Shown here one piece after another: positions 9,401-18,932 of a DNA stretch of 64,000 nucleotides. The stretch comes from Tetracentron sinense. Its lineage: Eukaryota > Streptophyta > Magnoliopsida > Trochodendrales > Trochodendraceae. Location: positions 744,001 through 808,000 of the forward strand of contig CM026555.1 of NCBI GenBank assembly GCA_015143295.1. Direction: 5' to 3'. The notes below the pieces were generated by a model. That model saw only the letters and a program-made list of their open reading frames with translations, had not been told where the DNA came from and ran no database searches. The stretch's first letter is position 1. The number at the start of each line of letters is the position of its first letter. The translations under genes and the position numbers were made by a program.

Positions 9401-11803
9401 GCCTAGCCAAGCCCTAGTAAGCCCTAGGCCCTTAGGGCTTAAACCCTAAAGCCCAAAACCCCTAGAAATTCAAACCCCTCGGTTTGGGCCCAAGCAAGGG
9501 CCCAAAAATTCAAATGGTGAAGCCCCCGTACCACATGTGCAGCCTGGGCTAGACCTGTTGGATAAAACCCAGGCCTGGCAGTAATATATTCACCGACACC
9601 CTCAATTTGCAAATGCTAGGGAATGGCGGTAAACTTATTACCGCCATTCCTTGAAATCATTTCCAGCAGCACAACCGCCCCTTGCGTGGTCAGGCACGCC
9701 TATATACACCCTTCTCCGACTTGCAAACCACCTCTCCGCCCCCCTGTAAGCCTATCCACCCTAGTACGAATACCAGGGATGTCCCCCTTGGTATTGCCTA
9801 TAAAAGGGCAGCACCCCCACCACCTTCAACCATCTCCAAAAATGCCCAGTCGAACTCCTGGCCATTTCCGAAGCCGTAGCCCCCTCCTAGGCACTCCCAG
9901 AAGAAATCCGAAGCTCCCAGTAGCTTCCCCAAGCCTCCCTCACCTCGTGTGCAGCACCACCGAGCCCCACCGCCACAAACAGCACCGCTACTAGGCCACC
10001 AGCCTGTCCTGAAGCAAAGCAGCATGGTAGGGCTTCCCCCTACCCCATTTAGTTTCGTTTTACACTTCATGTGAGCCCCTGGTCCTTCCAGGGGACTATT
10101 CATTTTCGGTTTTGCAAAAAATCCAAGAGGGAGGGCTCCCCCACCTTCATCATAGGTGTGGGAATCCCCCTAGTGGTAGAGCAACACTCCGGGCAGCCTC
10201 AGAGCTTCTGGGGGTCTCTCAAGTTATGAGGGAACCCCTGGAACCACCCCCATAGCAACCCTTAGGGCATTTTTCATTTTCTGGAAAATTCAAGGGGTGT
10301 CGGTAAACTCAGTAGTGACACTCCTGGAGGTCTCTTTTGCAGCTGCTGTGGCCCCACTTGAGCATGCCCTGGTCCATTCCAGGGCTCAAATTGGGTCCCC
10401 AGACCTTCCCTTGATCTAACTGGAGCTTTTCAGGTCACCCCCTTTAACCTAACCATGGTTAATTTACTGAAAACCAGAAACTGCCAAAGTGTCGGTAATT
10501 ACATTACCGACATTTTATCATTTCATGTGCAATGACTTTGGGCCCGTACCAGGCCCACACGTGGCCTTCCCCAGGGCCCACAATAGGCCTAGGGCACTCC
10601 TCTCATCCTGAGCTTCAAAATCATGGGTCATGGATGCCCTAAATTCATCCTAACCAAAGTTACAGGGGAGCAAACTCTGGTTAAAATGTGTCAGAACTGT
10701 CGGTAATCCATCTGCCGACAGTTCTGATTTTTGAACTTTTTGGGCCTCACAGTGGCCCATAGCCTATGGCAGGCCCCCCATTAGACTTGACTTGGCCCCT
10801 GGGGGACATCCCAATCATTCCCAGGCCCTGCCTTGCCTTAACCCATGGTTAATTCAACCATGGTTAAGGGTTAACCATGGTTAGTCGGCCTAACCTCATG
10901 GAAAATTCCCAAAAATTTCTTTAAAATCCAAAATATTCTGAGAATTCAGAAAATGTTAAATTTGGACTGTAAAAACATGCTTAACCACGGTTAGATGAGT
11001 TTAACCATGGTTAACACTTGATTTAACCATGGTTAACACTTGATTTAGCCATGGTTAAGCCCATTTAAACCCTGAAAAATTCCAAAAAATAAGGAAAAAT
11101 CTAAAATGACAGTATAACTCAAAATCCAGCTTTGTACACTACCTAACTTTGGTTAATCGAACTAACCATGGTTAGCCCCCCATCTAACTTGAGAAGATTT
11201 GGGAAAAATCCTTAAGAAATGTTCAAATCACATTTAAGGACCATAAACATACTTTGGACCTTACCCAATCCCGGTTAGCAATCCTAAGCATGGTTAAACC
11301 CCTCTTGGCCTACCGGGCCTTACTCCAAGCCTACCGGGCTTACCCTTGGCCTATCGAACTCACCCTCGGCCTACCGGGCCCAATCCAAAGCCTACCAAGC
11401 TTACTCTTGACCTCTGGGGTCCAACCTTTGGCCTACTGGGCCTAATCTTGGCTTACCGAGCCCAACCCTTAGTCTACCGAACTGAAGCCTAGCCTCCGAG
11501 GCTTGCACCCTTGCCTACCGGGCCCAGTCTTGGCCACCGGGGCCCAAATCCTAGTCTACTGAACTACCCCTTGGCCTACTAGGCCCCAATCAAACATAAC
11601 CAAGCACTTGACTAACCCGATCAATCACCCCTAGCCTCCCGGCTAGACCCTAAGCTACCATTGGTGCACACACAACACTCCCCCTAGCCTCGGCACGAGC
11701 TCATGTCCCAGAACTACGCTCAGTTTGATCTCACCCCAATGTGAGTATGTAGGCAACCCAACCCGGTTTCGACCCTAGTTTAGCTTTTCCCTTCTTGGAT
11801 TAG

Positions 11804-11812
11804 TATATAAAT
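11804..11812 (+). promoter_or_regulatory. TATA box of the Tat-like LTR
   Basis: TATATAAAT lies downstream of the CCATGG and CCGGG repeat arrays and upstream of the presumed R region. Confidence 0.45.
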
Positions 11813-12010
11813 TAAACCTAAGACATTTGATTAATAACTTGACATTAATTTGGCTTAAACCTAGTAAGTAGGGAACCGTTGTAAAACGGAAGTGCCGAGG
11901 TGTCTAACACCTTCTACTGACTTAACTGAACCTCTTACTCAAAACTCTAAGCAGACTTAAGAGTTTATCCATTACCTATGACTTATCTCTATCGAATTAA
12001 TAAGTGGTGA

Positions 12011-12452
12011 CTCAGAACATAAAACTAATGTGAGTAACCGAAATCCGTGCTCACACAAATCATTTGGAAAGATGATATTTTGTATACTTCTTTTATGTTT
12101 CCTCATACGTGATATACATTTGGGTAAAGTAGCCTTTGAGAAAAGTCAAGCTTGCCTAGGCCTGGTTAACATAGTGGGATGGGGTGCTATGGTGAGATAT
12201 CCTATGGCCCTTGACGAATATTCTTAGGTATAATTTAAACAAAAGGTGTATCATTGAGCACTCACGAATGAAAAAGAAGTATAATGATTAAGAGAGAATC
12301 TAAAATACTAAGAAAAGTATAAGTAAGACCGAAGATAAAAGTAAGTAAGTAAGAAGAAGAACACACAAAAGCGATAATGTATGAATGTATTATGCACCAC
12401 CGGATACCATCAAAGGGCGAAAAGTATGTCAAAGTAAGTAAGTCGTCGTACC
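12011..12452. other. unassigned stretch, possibly retroelement leader
   Basis: Purine-rich sequence with AAGTAAGTAAGT runs. It may be leader of the Tat-like element, but no domain is readable. No gene was seen. Confidence 0.3.
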
Positions 12453-13110
12453 ATGAAAGAAAAATTTGACAAGTATTGGAGCGAATGCAATCTTTTAATG
12501 GCGATAGGAGCAATCTTAGATCCTCGGTACAAGATGACTTTTACTCGATTTTGTATTCCGAAGATCTATTATGATCAAAGAGCTGAGCTAGAGATTAAGA
12601 TAATCCATGATGCATTGTATGAATTATATCAATTATATGTGGGTCAAGAAGAGAGCATGGAAACAAGTGTTTGCAGTTCAAGTGGGGTGGCATCTACTAG
12701 TAATGTTGAGTATGACTTTAAGAGCTTTGTTACAAGTGAAGTGCCAAAACATAAAGTTAGATCGGATTTGGATATTTATTTTGAAGAAGCCCTTCTTCAT
12801 AATTCATGGACAAAATTTGATATTTTGGAGTGGTGGAAATCGAATGCTACTAGATTTTGCACTCTTTCAAAAATGGCTTGTGATATTCTCTCTATTCCAA
12901 TAACAACAGTATCATCAGAATCAGCATTTAGCACTGGGAGTAGAGTGATAAGCAAGTATCGTAGCTGTTTGTTACCGAAGACTACTGAGGCATTGATTTG
13001 TTCAGAGGACTGAACTTTGACGATAGTTATATGCTTTCACTTTATAGCGATGTTCTTGATCCCGAGAGCAAAGATGATGAAGAGTCGTCTTTATTGTTTT
13101 ATTATGCAAC
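12453..13110 (+). pseudogene. hAT transposase fragment (C-terminal dimerisation domain)
   Basis: The open frame to 13013 (186 aa) begins KEKFDKYWSECN, then AIGAILDPRYKM, and ends with the hAT dimerisation region: LEWWKSNATRF, DILSIPITTVSSESAFSTGSRVIS, LPKTTEALIC. These are the closing motifs of RICESLEEPER/Ac-type transposases. A 1-bp loss after SED shifts the frame; the expected tail (FDDSYMLSLYSD...DDEESS) continues in another frame to about 13095. The N-terminal BED finger and the catalytic aspartate region are missing, so this is a 5'-truncated remnant. The Met at 12453 need not be a real start. No terminal inverted repeats were found around it. Confidence 0.85.
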
Positions 13111-14236
13111 ATAATAAAATTCATGTTAAATGTTTTATTATGCTTATATGTTTTAGTGCGAGGGATGCAAGGACTGGTAAAATTTTATTTCTTTTGCTTC
13201 TTGTGGTCTGAATGTGACATTCCAAATATTTATTTTTTGGATCAATTTGTAATTTTGGTAAAGGACATTTGGTTAGTCTTTAGATATTTGGATTGCTAAA
13301 TGGAAAGCCATATTAGCATTTGGTTTATCTTGAACCTTCACATCATTTGCTAATTTAAATGAGCTCCCCCGTATTTTACCTGAACTTATAATTATTCAAA
13401 AACTTGTTGCTTCTTTAGGTTAATACTTGGAAATTTACTATGGAAAACCATATTGGGGGTGGTCCTATAGAAACTCGTTGTGGATAATCAGTGATTGTTA
13501 AACTTGAATTTCTATGAGGTTTGTTGCATTTATTGATGTTACTACTCTGAGTATGCTTCAGATTCTACATAGTTTTGCAAGGGATTCTGATTCTTTTATT
13601 GCATATACTATAGTGATAATTATTGTTAACTTTTCATTTTTTTTGTTGGCAATCATCACCTCAAGTTCCAGCTTAATTTAGTGGTGAAGCATATGAAATG
13701 TTGCATGAAGAGTGACATAAAATAGTCTCTAAAGAATTGGGATGGTGCATGCAGTAAGATCTATGTTTCAATTTTCCAATAATTTGTTCCACGATGCTTT
13801 ACTTGGATTATTTTTATCTAAGCAGTCCACGATGGTTATATGTTTTATTATGCTTTAATCACTTTATGGCGATGTTCTTTACGCACATTGTTGGTGCTTA
13901 TGATGTTGACTTATACAGGAGCATTCCAAGCATTTTTAAAGGTGACTTGCCCTCTTTGAATTCCTCTAAGTAGAGTTCCACCGGAATGTTTCTTGCATAG
14001 TTATATTGTTTAAGAAGATGATTTGTTATATTCTCGAACACAGTTATATTCTCTTTATGACAGTTAGCATTATCTCATAGGGTGGACCATGATTGTTGCT
14101 TCCCCTTCTTTGAATATAACTCATGTGTATGGGTTTCCATGGTAGTCCATAGAAAAAAGCCTTTTCCTTGGAGGTACTTTGCATTTTGTCTTAGTAGCAT
14201 CTTGAAATGAATTTCCTTTATTTCTACTAGCGGGTG
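13111..14236. other. no gene recognised
   Basis: AT-rich sequence with no readable domain. It may be 3' flank of the hAT fragment. Confidence 0.4.
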
Positions 14237-14465
14237 GCGCGTGTGATGCAAGTGAGAGCGAGCGAAAGGAGTTAACCACAGTTAATAAAAGTTAAAAGAG
14301 ACGCGTGTTAACCCACAGGTGCAATTGAACTCGTTAGTGGCATGTGCGGTGCACGTGAGCGCAAGGGGAAGAAGTTAACCATAGTTAATAGGAGTTAAAG
14401 GGACACATGTTAACCCCACGGGTGCGATTGAACTCTACCTGAGTTCAATCGCAATTGGCTGTGAT
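14237..14465 (+). repeat. fold-back family copy C, duplicated half-element
   Basis: Two tandem copies of a module of about 110 bp containing GTTAACCAYAGTTAATA, then a GGGACACATGTTAACC-type run, then TTGAACTC. It ends in the small hairpin GATTGAACTC...GAGTTCAATC at 14425-14450. The module matches copy F at 28925-29045. Confidence 0.6.
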
Positions 14466-14935
14466 TCTAAATAGATAGATGAGCAAGGGGTAGTTTGGGA
14501 ATTAAAGTAAAACATTAAATCAATGTTTTGTTTTAATTTAAAGGTAGTTTGGGAATTTCAAAAAATTCATCTACGCAAGGCTCTCGCATTATAATAGTAA
14601 AGATGTATTTGTTGAAAATATTCAGTTGTCGTTGTTGTGTTATGTAGGTGTTTTTTGATAACTAGGAAAAGCTTAAAGAGATGTAGTACTTTGAAAAAGA
14701 ACCAATGGGCAAATGAGAAACATATATATTTTTCAATTTTTTTGGGGTTATTTTGTAACTGAAATGACAAGATCTAATTTTGATTCATTGGGCTACAGGT
14801 TACCTTTTTTTTTTGGTAACACAACAACACCACAAGGTGTTTGAAGATGCTAATGTAATTAATTGCTTAGTATACTAGGTGGCTGTAAAGCCTAGCTTAC
14901 AAATTTGAATGCTTATTATGTAATTATGTATTAAT

Positions 14936-15180
14936 AGGTGTTAAAACAGGTGAAAAAAATATGAAACAAGTGAAAGAATGGGGGTGTCATTAACAGGTCT
15001 ATTGATGTCATGATGTGTTAAACATGTGAAAAAACAGGTTCAATGGGCGTTACAAGGCACCTATTGTCTATTGATGTGTTAAACAGGTGAAAAAACAGGT
15101 TCAATTGGGTGTTACAAGCCACCTATTGTCTATTGATGTGTTAAATAGGTTTTTTTTTAAGAGTATGTTAAATAGGTGTT
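14936..15180 (+). repeat. short tandem repeats, about 62-70 bp
   Basis: Units contain GTTAAACAGGTGAAAAAACAGG, then TTACAAGSCACCTATTGTCT. Two good copies (about 15001-15131) are flanked by partial copies. Confidence 0.6.
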
Positions 15181-15234
15181 AAAAGCAAGTGAAACAAGGG
15201 AAACAAGCAAAAAAAAAAAAAGGAAAAAAAAATT

Positions 15235-15450
15235 ATCAAGCCAAGCTCGGCTCGAGCTCGAATCAGTTCAGGCTCGGGCCGAGCTCGAGCTTGAAAATCC
15301 CTTTTCGAGTCGGGCTTCGGGCCTTGAGTTTGGTTTGAATTTCGGGCTCGGGTCGAACAGGGTCGGGCCAAGCCGAGCCTAATCTGCATGAATTCGAGCC
15401 GAGCCGATCCGAGCCGAGCATGGCCAAGCCTGGCCCGAATACACCCCAAG
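15235..15450. repeat. CGAGCTCGG-rich, hAT-like non-autonomous element remnant
   Basis: Dense CGGGCTCGGGC/GAGCTCG subterminal-type repeats, ending in TGGCCCGAATACACCCCA, whose complement (TGGGGTGTATTCGGGCCA) resembles hAT termini. The opposite terminus and a target duplication were not found. Confidence 0.35.
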
Positions 15451-15564
15451 CTTTAAGCATTGAGAATGAACATATAACTGAGTATGGGTTGACTGGAGTA
15501 GGCTAGCATTCCTCCTAAAAAAAATTGTCACTGACTTCATGGGAGGTCAGTCAAGGTTCTTTGA

Positions 15565-15767
15565 AGCGGGTACTGGACGAGTGGTTCCTGGCCTTTCCCC
15601 TTTCCCTAAGTGGGAGGTCCTGGGTCCATTTCTCACTCCCCCTTTGGGGCCAGCCCCGCACGGGGTTACTCAGACTTACCTGATGTGGCGGGTTGCAGGC
15701 TCACGTCGCACCTTCGGGGATTAGTCCTGACCCAAAGGGTTGGGGACACCCGAGTTCCAAAAAAAAA
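15565..15767 (+). mobile_element. tRNA-derived SINE, Au-like
   Basis: An A-box-like GGACGAGTGGTTCC (15575-15588) and a degenerate B box GTCCTGGGTCCATT (15617-15630) lie 42 bp apart. They are followed by GATGTGGCGGGTTGCAGGC, GGGGATTAGTCCTGA and GGGGACACCCGAG, then an A run at 15759-15767. This order matches the Au SINE family as recalled. The 5' end and target duplication are unclear. Confidence 0.6.
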
Positions 15768-16021
15768 GATATGTGAATAAAAATAAGAGATTAATTTTCA
15801 TGGGGAGCATGATGCAGTGCTCCCCATCATATTTAAACTGTAAAAATAAATAAATGAAAACCTGTCAGGTATATTCAATACACATTCAGAAGGCGTTCTG
15901 GGTAGCAGAAGCAGAAGAAAATTAAAGATTTATTCCTTGTAAAGCAAAAACTGAAACAGAGAAAAGAAGGCACAATTATTACTATTAAATATATAGTTTA
16001 AAAAAATAAAAAATAAAACTA

Positions 16022-17421
16022 TTAGGCCTTGGAAGAGGAGATGAGTTTGAGAGCAGTTGAAGTGTCTGGAAGTGCTGGAATCGCTCCTTTCTGGGTTGTG
16101 CATATTGCTCCACATGCATTTGCAAATTTTAATGCCTCCTTCAGTTTCCCTTCATCCTGCACACCCACCATTACATATATATATTTAATGTAAAATAAAA
16201 TTAATTACATGAATAAACTTTTAAGATTAAAAGAAATTAAATGGGAAACAAAACCTGAAAGATGGAATCATCTTTGGCAACTGCGCAGAGAAGTGCACCA
16301 ACAAATGCATCACCAGCTCCTGTTGTGTCGACCGTCTTCACCGAGAACCCACTCACCTTCCCTTTGAAGCTCTGTTTTATTTTATTTTCAATTTATTTAT
16401 TCCTGGAATTAACTAACTAAAATAAAATAAAATAAATAAAATACCTTGGTGAAGTATCTGCAACCCTTCTCCCCATCAGTGACGATGAGCAACTTCAACC
16501 CTTCGAACCAGAGGGACAGAACAACCTCTTCATTATCAGAATCTCCTTGTGTGAGGAAAGCCACCTCATCATCGCTAACCTGCGCCAAACACCATTCAGT
16601 CAACACAATGTAGAAGCTGAACATGCATCTAGGAAGGCTAATTAACATGCATTGATCATATATAATATACTTACCTTGATAAAATCAGCTTCTTTCCAGA
16701 TGCTCTTGATCCCTTCTCGGGCAGCCTCAGGGGATGGCCAGAGCGGTAGCCGGACATTGGGATCGTAAGAGAGCAAGATCTTAGCCTCCTTAGCAGCTTT
16801 CATGGCGGCCATGTGGGCACTCCGGCATGGCTCGGAGATCAAGCTGATGGAGCCGTAATGGAAAATCTTGGCCTGCTTGATCAGCCCCATGTTCAGCTCT
16901 GACTCCTTCAAGAGCATGTCGGCACTGGGGTTCCTGTAGAACATGAACTCCCTCTCCCCATTCTTTTTCAACGTCACAAACGCCAGAGCCGTCCTCGCGT
17001 CGGCGTCGAAGCAAACCCCGTCTCCGTTCACGCCATTCTTCTTCAAGATGTCCACTAACATGCGCCCGAATTCATCATCACCAACCTGTATGTATTGTAT
17101 ATATAATCCATCATATCAGACAATATTTATTTGGATTAACAGTGTACTGATAATCAGATCGATCGCGGAAGATATATAGATATCTGTATCTGTATCTGTA
17201 GAGGTAGAGAGAAAAAGAAAAAGAGATCTAGAGACCTTTCCGATGAAAGCGGAAGCACCGCCAAGCTTAGTAATGGCGCAGGCTACATTAGCAGGAGCAC
17301 CACCGGGAGCTTTGACAAAACCTTGCGATTCAGCCAAAGAAACTCCGGCAACGTCAGGAACGAAATCGATGAGCATCTCCCCGAAACTAACTATCAATGG
17401 GTTTGTAGAAGAGTTCGTCAT
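16022..17421 (-). CDS. fructokinase (pfkB-family sugar kinase), five exons, complete
   Basis: Phosphorylates fructose with ATP to fructose 6-phosphate, normally in the cytosol, feeding sucrose breakdown and starch synthesis. Exons on the minus strand are 17421-17236, 17085-16675, 16579-16445, 16371-16255 and 16156-16022. All introns are GT/AG and every exon is a whole number of codons. The joined product is 327 aa, the usual plant fructokinase length. Exon 1 carries the substrate-side region [12 protein letters not shown] and PfkB signature 1 ([11 protein letters not shown], residues 40-50). Exon 3 has TDGEKG. Exon 4 has PfkB signature 2, DTTGAGDAF (residues 259-267), with the catalytic Asp265. 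There is no transit peptide, and no frame damage was seen. A TATTTAA lies 83-89 bp upstream of the start codon. A fold-back element carrying G-box/ABRE-type motifs sits 150 bp upstream. Isoform cannot be told. Confidence 0.96.
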
Positions 17422-17503
17422 CTCGCATCATAGAAAGAAAAAAAAAATACAGAGATCGAGAAAGAAAAGAAGGAGTGGGCGAGAATGGAGAGAAGATGGA
17501 AGG

Positions 17504-17510
17504 TTAAATA
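17504..17510 (-). promoter_or_regulatory. probable TATA box of fructokinase
   Basis: TATTTAA on the minus strand lies about 85 bp before the ATG, which would give a short 5' leader of about 50 bp. It is AT-rich and could be chance. Confidence 0.35.
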
Positions 17511-17570
17511 GGATAAAAGTACAAGGCAACCGGGATTAGGCGTAATTAATTCAAACTTATCCAATAATTA

Positions 17571-17970
17571 TTGGCTCAGGATTCTCTCAAGTTCAACTTG
17601 AGAGAATCTCTCAAATTTGAACCCCTAGAGGTCGCCACGTGTCTCCTTTGACACCCCTTAACCATGGGTAAGGTTCACCCACCCCTAGGGTTCACTCACC
17701 CATCCTTGGTTTCTTTTTTTTTTATATTAATTATTATTTTTTTAATTAAAAAAACTGTTTTTAGAGTTTTTTAATATTAAAAACAGTTTTTTAATTTAAA
17801 AAATTATTATTATTATTTTAAAAAAAAAAAAACCAAGGATGGGTGAGTGAACCCTAGGGGTGGGTGAACCTTACCCATGGTTAAGGAGTGTTAAAGGAGA
17901 CACGTGGAAACCTCTAGGGGTTCAAACTTGAGAGATTCTCTCAAGTTGAACTTGAGAAAATCCTGGACCA
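17571..17970. repeat. fold-back element copy A (near-perfect 400-bp hairpin)
   Basis: Two arms of nearly 200 bp are inverted copies with few mismatches, and the loop is only a few tens of AT-rich bases. Each arm reads from outside in: TTGGCTCAGGATT, a small 25-bp hairpin TTCTCTCAAGTT/AACTTGAGAGAA, CCCCTAGAGG, CCACGTGTCTCC, TTAACCATGGGTAAGG, CACCCCTAGGGTTCA, CCATCCTTGG, then AT-rich sequence. TAATTA flanks both sides (17565-17570 and 17971-17976) and may be the target duplication. There is no coding capacity. Confidence 0.9.
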
Positions 17971-18460
17971 TAATTAAAAGGATTACGTCTAAGTTGCCAT
18001 ACATACTTGTAAATTTGCTTGATTTAAGGCTTCAGTTTTGGAGCCCAGTTTCCTAAATTAGTAACCCATTTAATGAGACGAAAGGATAATCATTAGAATA
18101 GGTCAAAAGTCAACACGATTGGACATTCCTAACCATCCAGTGGCTAGAGATGTGTATGAGACTAAATCTCTGAGGCATGCATGCTTTGATATGGGAATTG
18201 CGTTGAACATGGATAATGATAATGCTTAATTTAGATAAGGTTACCCAAAAAAAACCAAAAAAGGAGAAATTAGGGCGCTAATTAAACTTTACTAAATTTA
18301 AATGTCCAATAAAAGAAAAAGTTGTCATGAAAGCTGTAATCCAAAGGTATTGCACTGTTCGTTCTACTTACAAATTTGCTGTTTTCACATTACTCCATCT
18401 ACTATTTAGCTTTTGTTCAATATTTCGATGTAAAATAGGGGAAATATTAAATGAATGGGT

Positions 18461-18852
18461 GCAAATCCTCTCCAGTGATAACCGGATGTGGCACATCCGG
18501 TTATCACACCCCTAGAGGTCGCCATGTGTCTCCTTTGACACCCCTTAACAGTGGGTAAGGTTCACCCACCCCTAGGGTTCACCCACCTATTTTTGGTTTT
18601 TTTTTTTAAATATCAATTCTATTTTTAAAATTAAAAAACTGTTTTTAATATTAAAAAAACTTTAAAAACAATTTTTTAATTTTAAAAATAGAATTAATAT
18701 TTTTAAAAAAAAACCAAAAATAGGTGGGTGAACCCTAGGGGTGGGTGAACCTTACCCACGGTTAAGGGTGTCAAAGGAGACACGTGGCGACCCCTAGGGG
18801 TGATAACCGGATGTGCCAACATCCGGTTATCACTGGAGATGATTTGGCACCT
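18461..18852. repeat. fold-back element copy B (near-perfect 390-bp hairpin)
   Basis: Same core as copy A (CCCCTAGAGGTCGCCA, GTGTCTCCTTTGACACC, GGTAAGGTTCACCCACC, CCTAGGGTTCA, TTTTTGGTTT) on both arms. The terminal small hairpin is different: GATAACCGGATGTG/CACATCCGGTTATC, with a 1-nt loop. The outermost TCTCCAGTG is also unlike copy A. A clear target duplication was not found. Confidence 0.9.
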
Positions 18853-18932
18853 TAATAAATCCCGGGCAGAAAAAGGTTATTTTTGTCCCTAATTGTTTGC
18901 TACCCTCCTTTTTTTTTTGGTTAACACTAAAA

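Larger units (their letters stand above)
9210..12010 (+). mobile_element. long LTR of a Tat/Ogre-like gypsy element
   Basis: It starts TGTAAGCACCCAATTTTTA; the same start recurs at 40938, which confirms a repeat family boundary. It contains a (CCCTAG)n run, about a dozen copies of the palindrome TTAACCATGGTTAA and variants (9239-11300), clustered CCTACCGGGC(C/T) repeats (11300-11600), several TCGGTAA hairpins, and a TATA box at 11804-11812. The stretch GAGGTGTCTAACACCTTC (about 11897) and GTGGTGACTC (about 12006) resembles the distal LTR and priming region of Tat/Ogre elements, from memory. The 3' boundary is approximate. No matching gag-pol follows, so only this LTR and perhaps some leader survive. 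Confidence 0.65.

Noticed and set aside
9623..10103. Overlapping ORFs of 65-123 aa on both strands
   Set aside because: Pro/Gly-rich frames within GC-rich LTR sequence; no domain, and the LTR explains them.
15168..15460. Arg/Leu-rich ORFs on both strands
   Set aside because: Produced by the CGAGCTCGG repeats of a transposon end, not by coding selection.
16790..17014. 74-aa minus-strand ORF
   Set aside because: Shifted-frame shadow of fructokinase exon 2.
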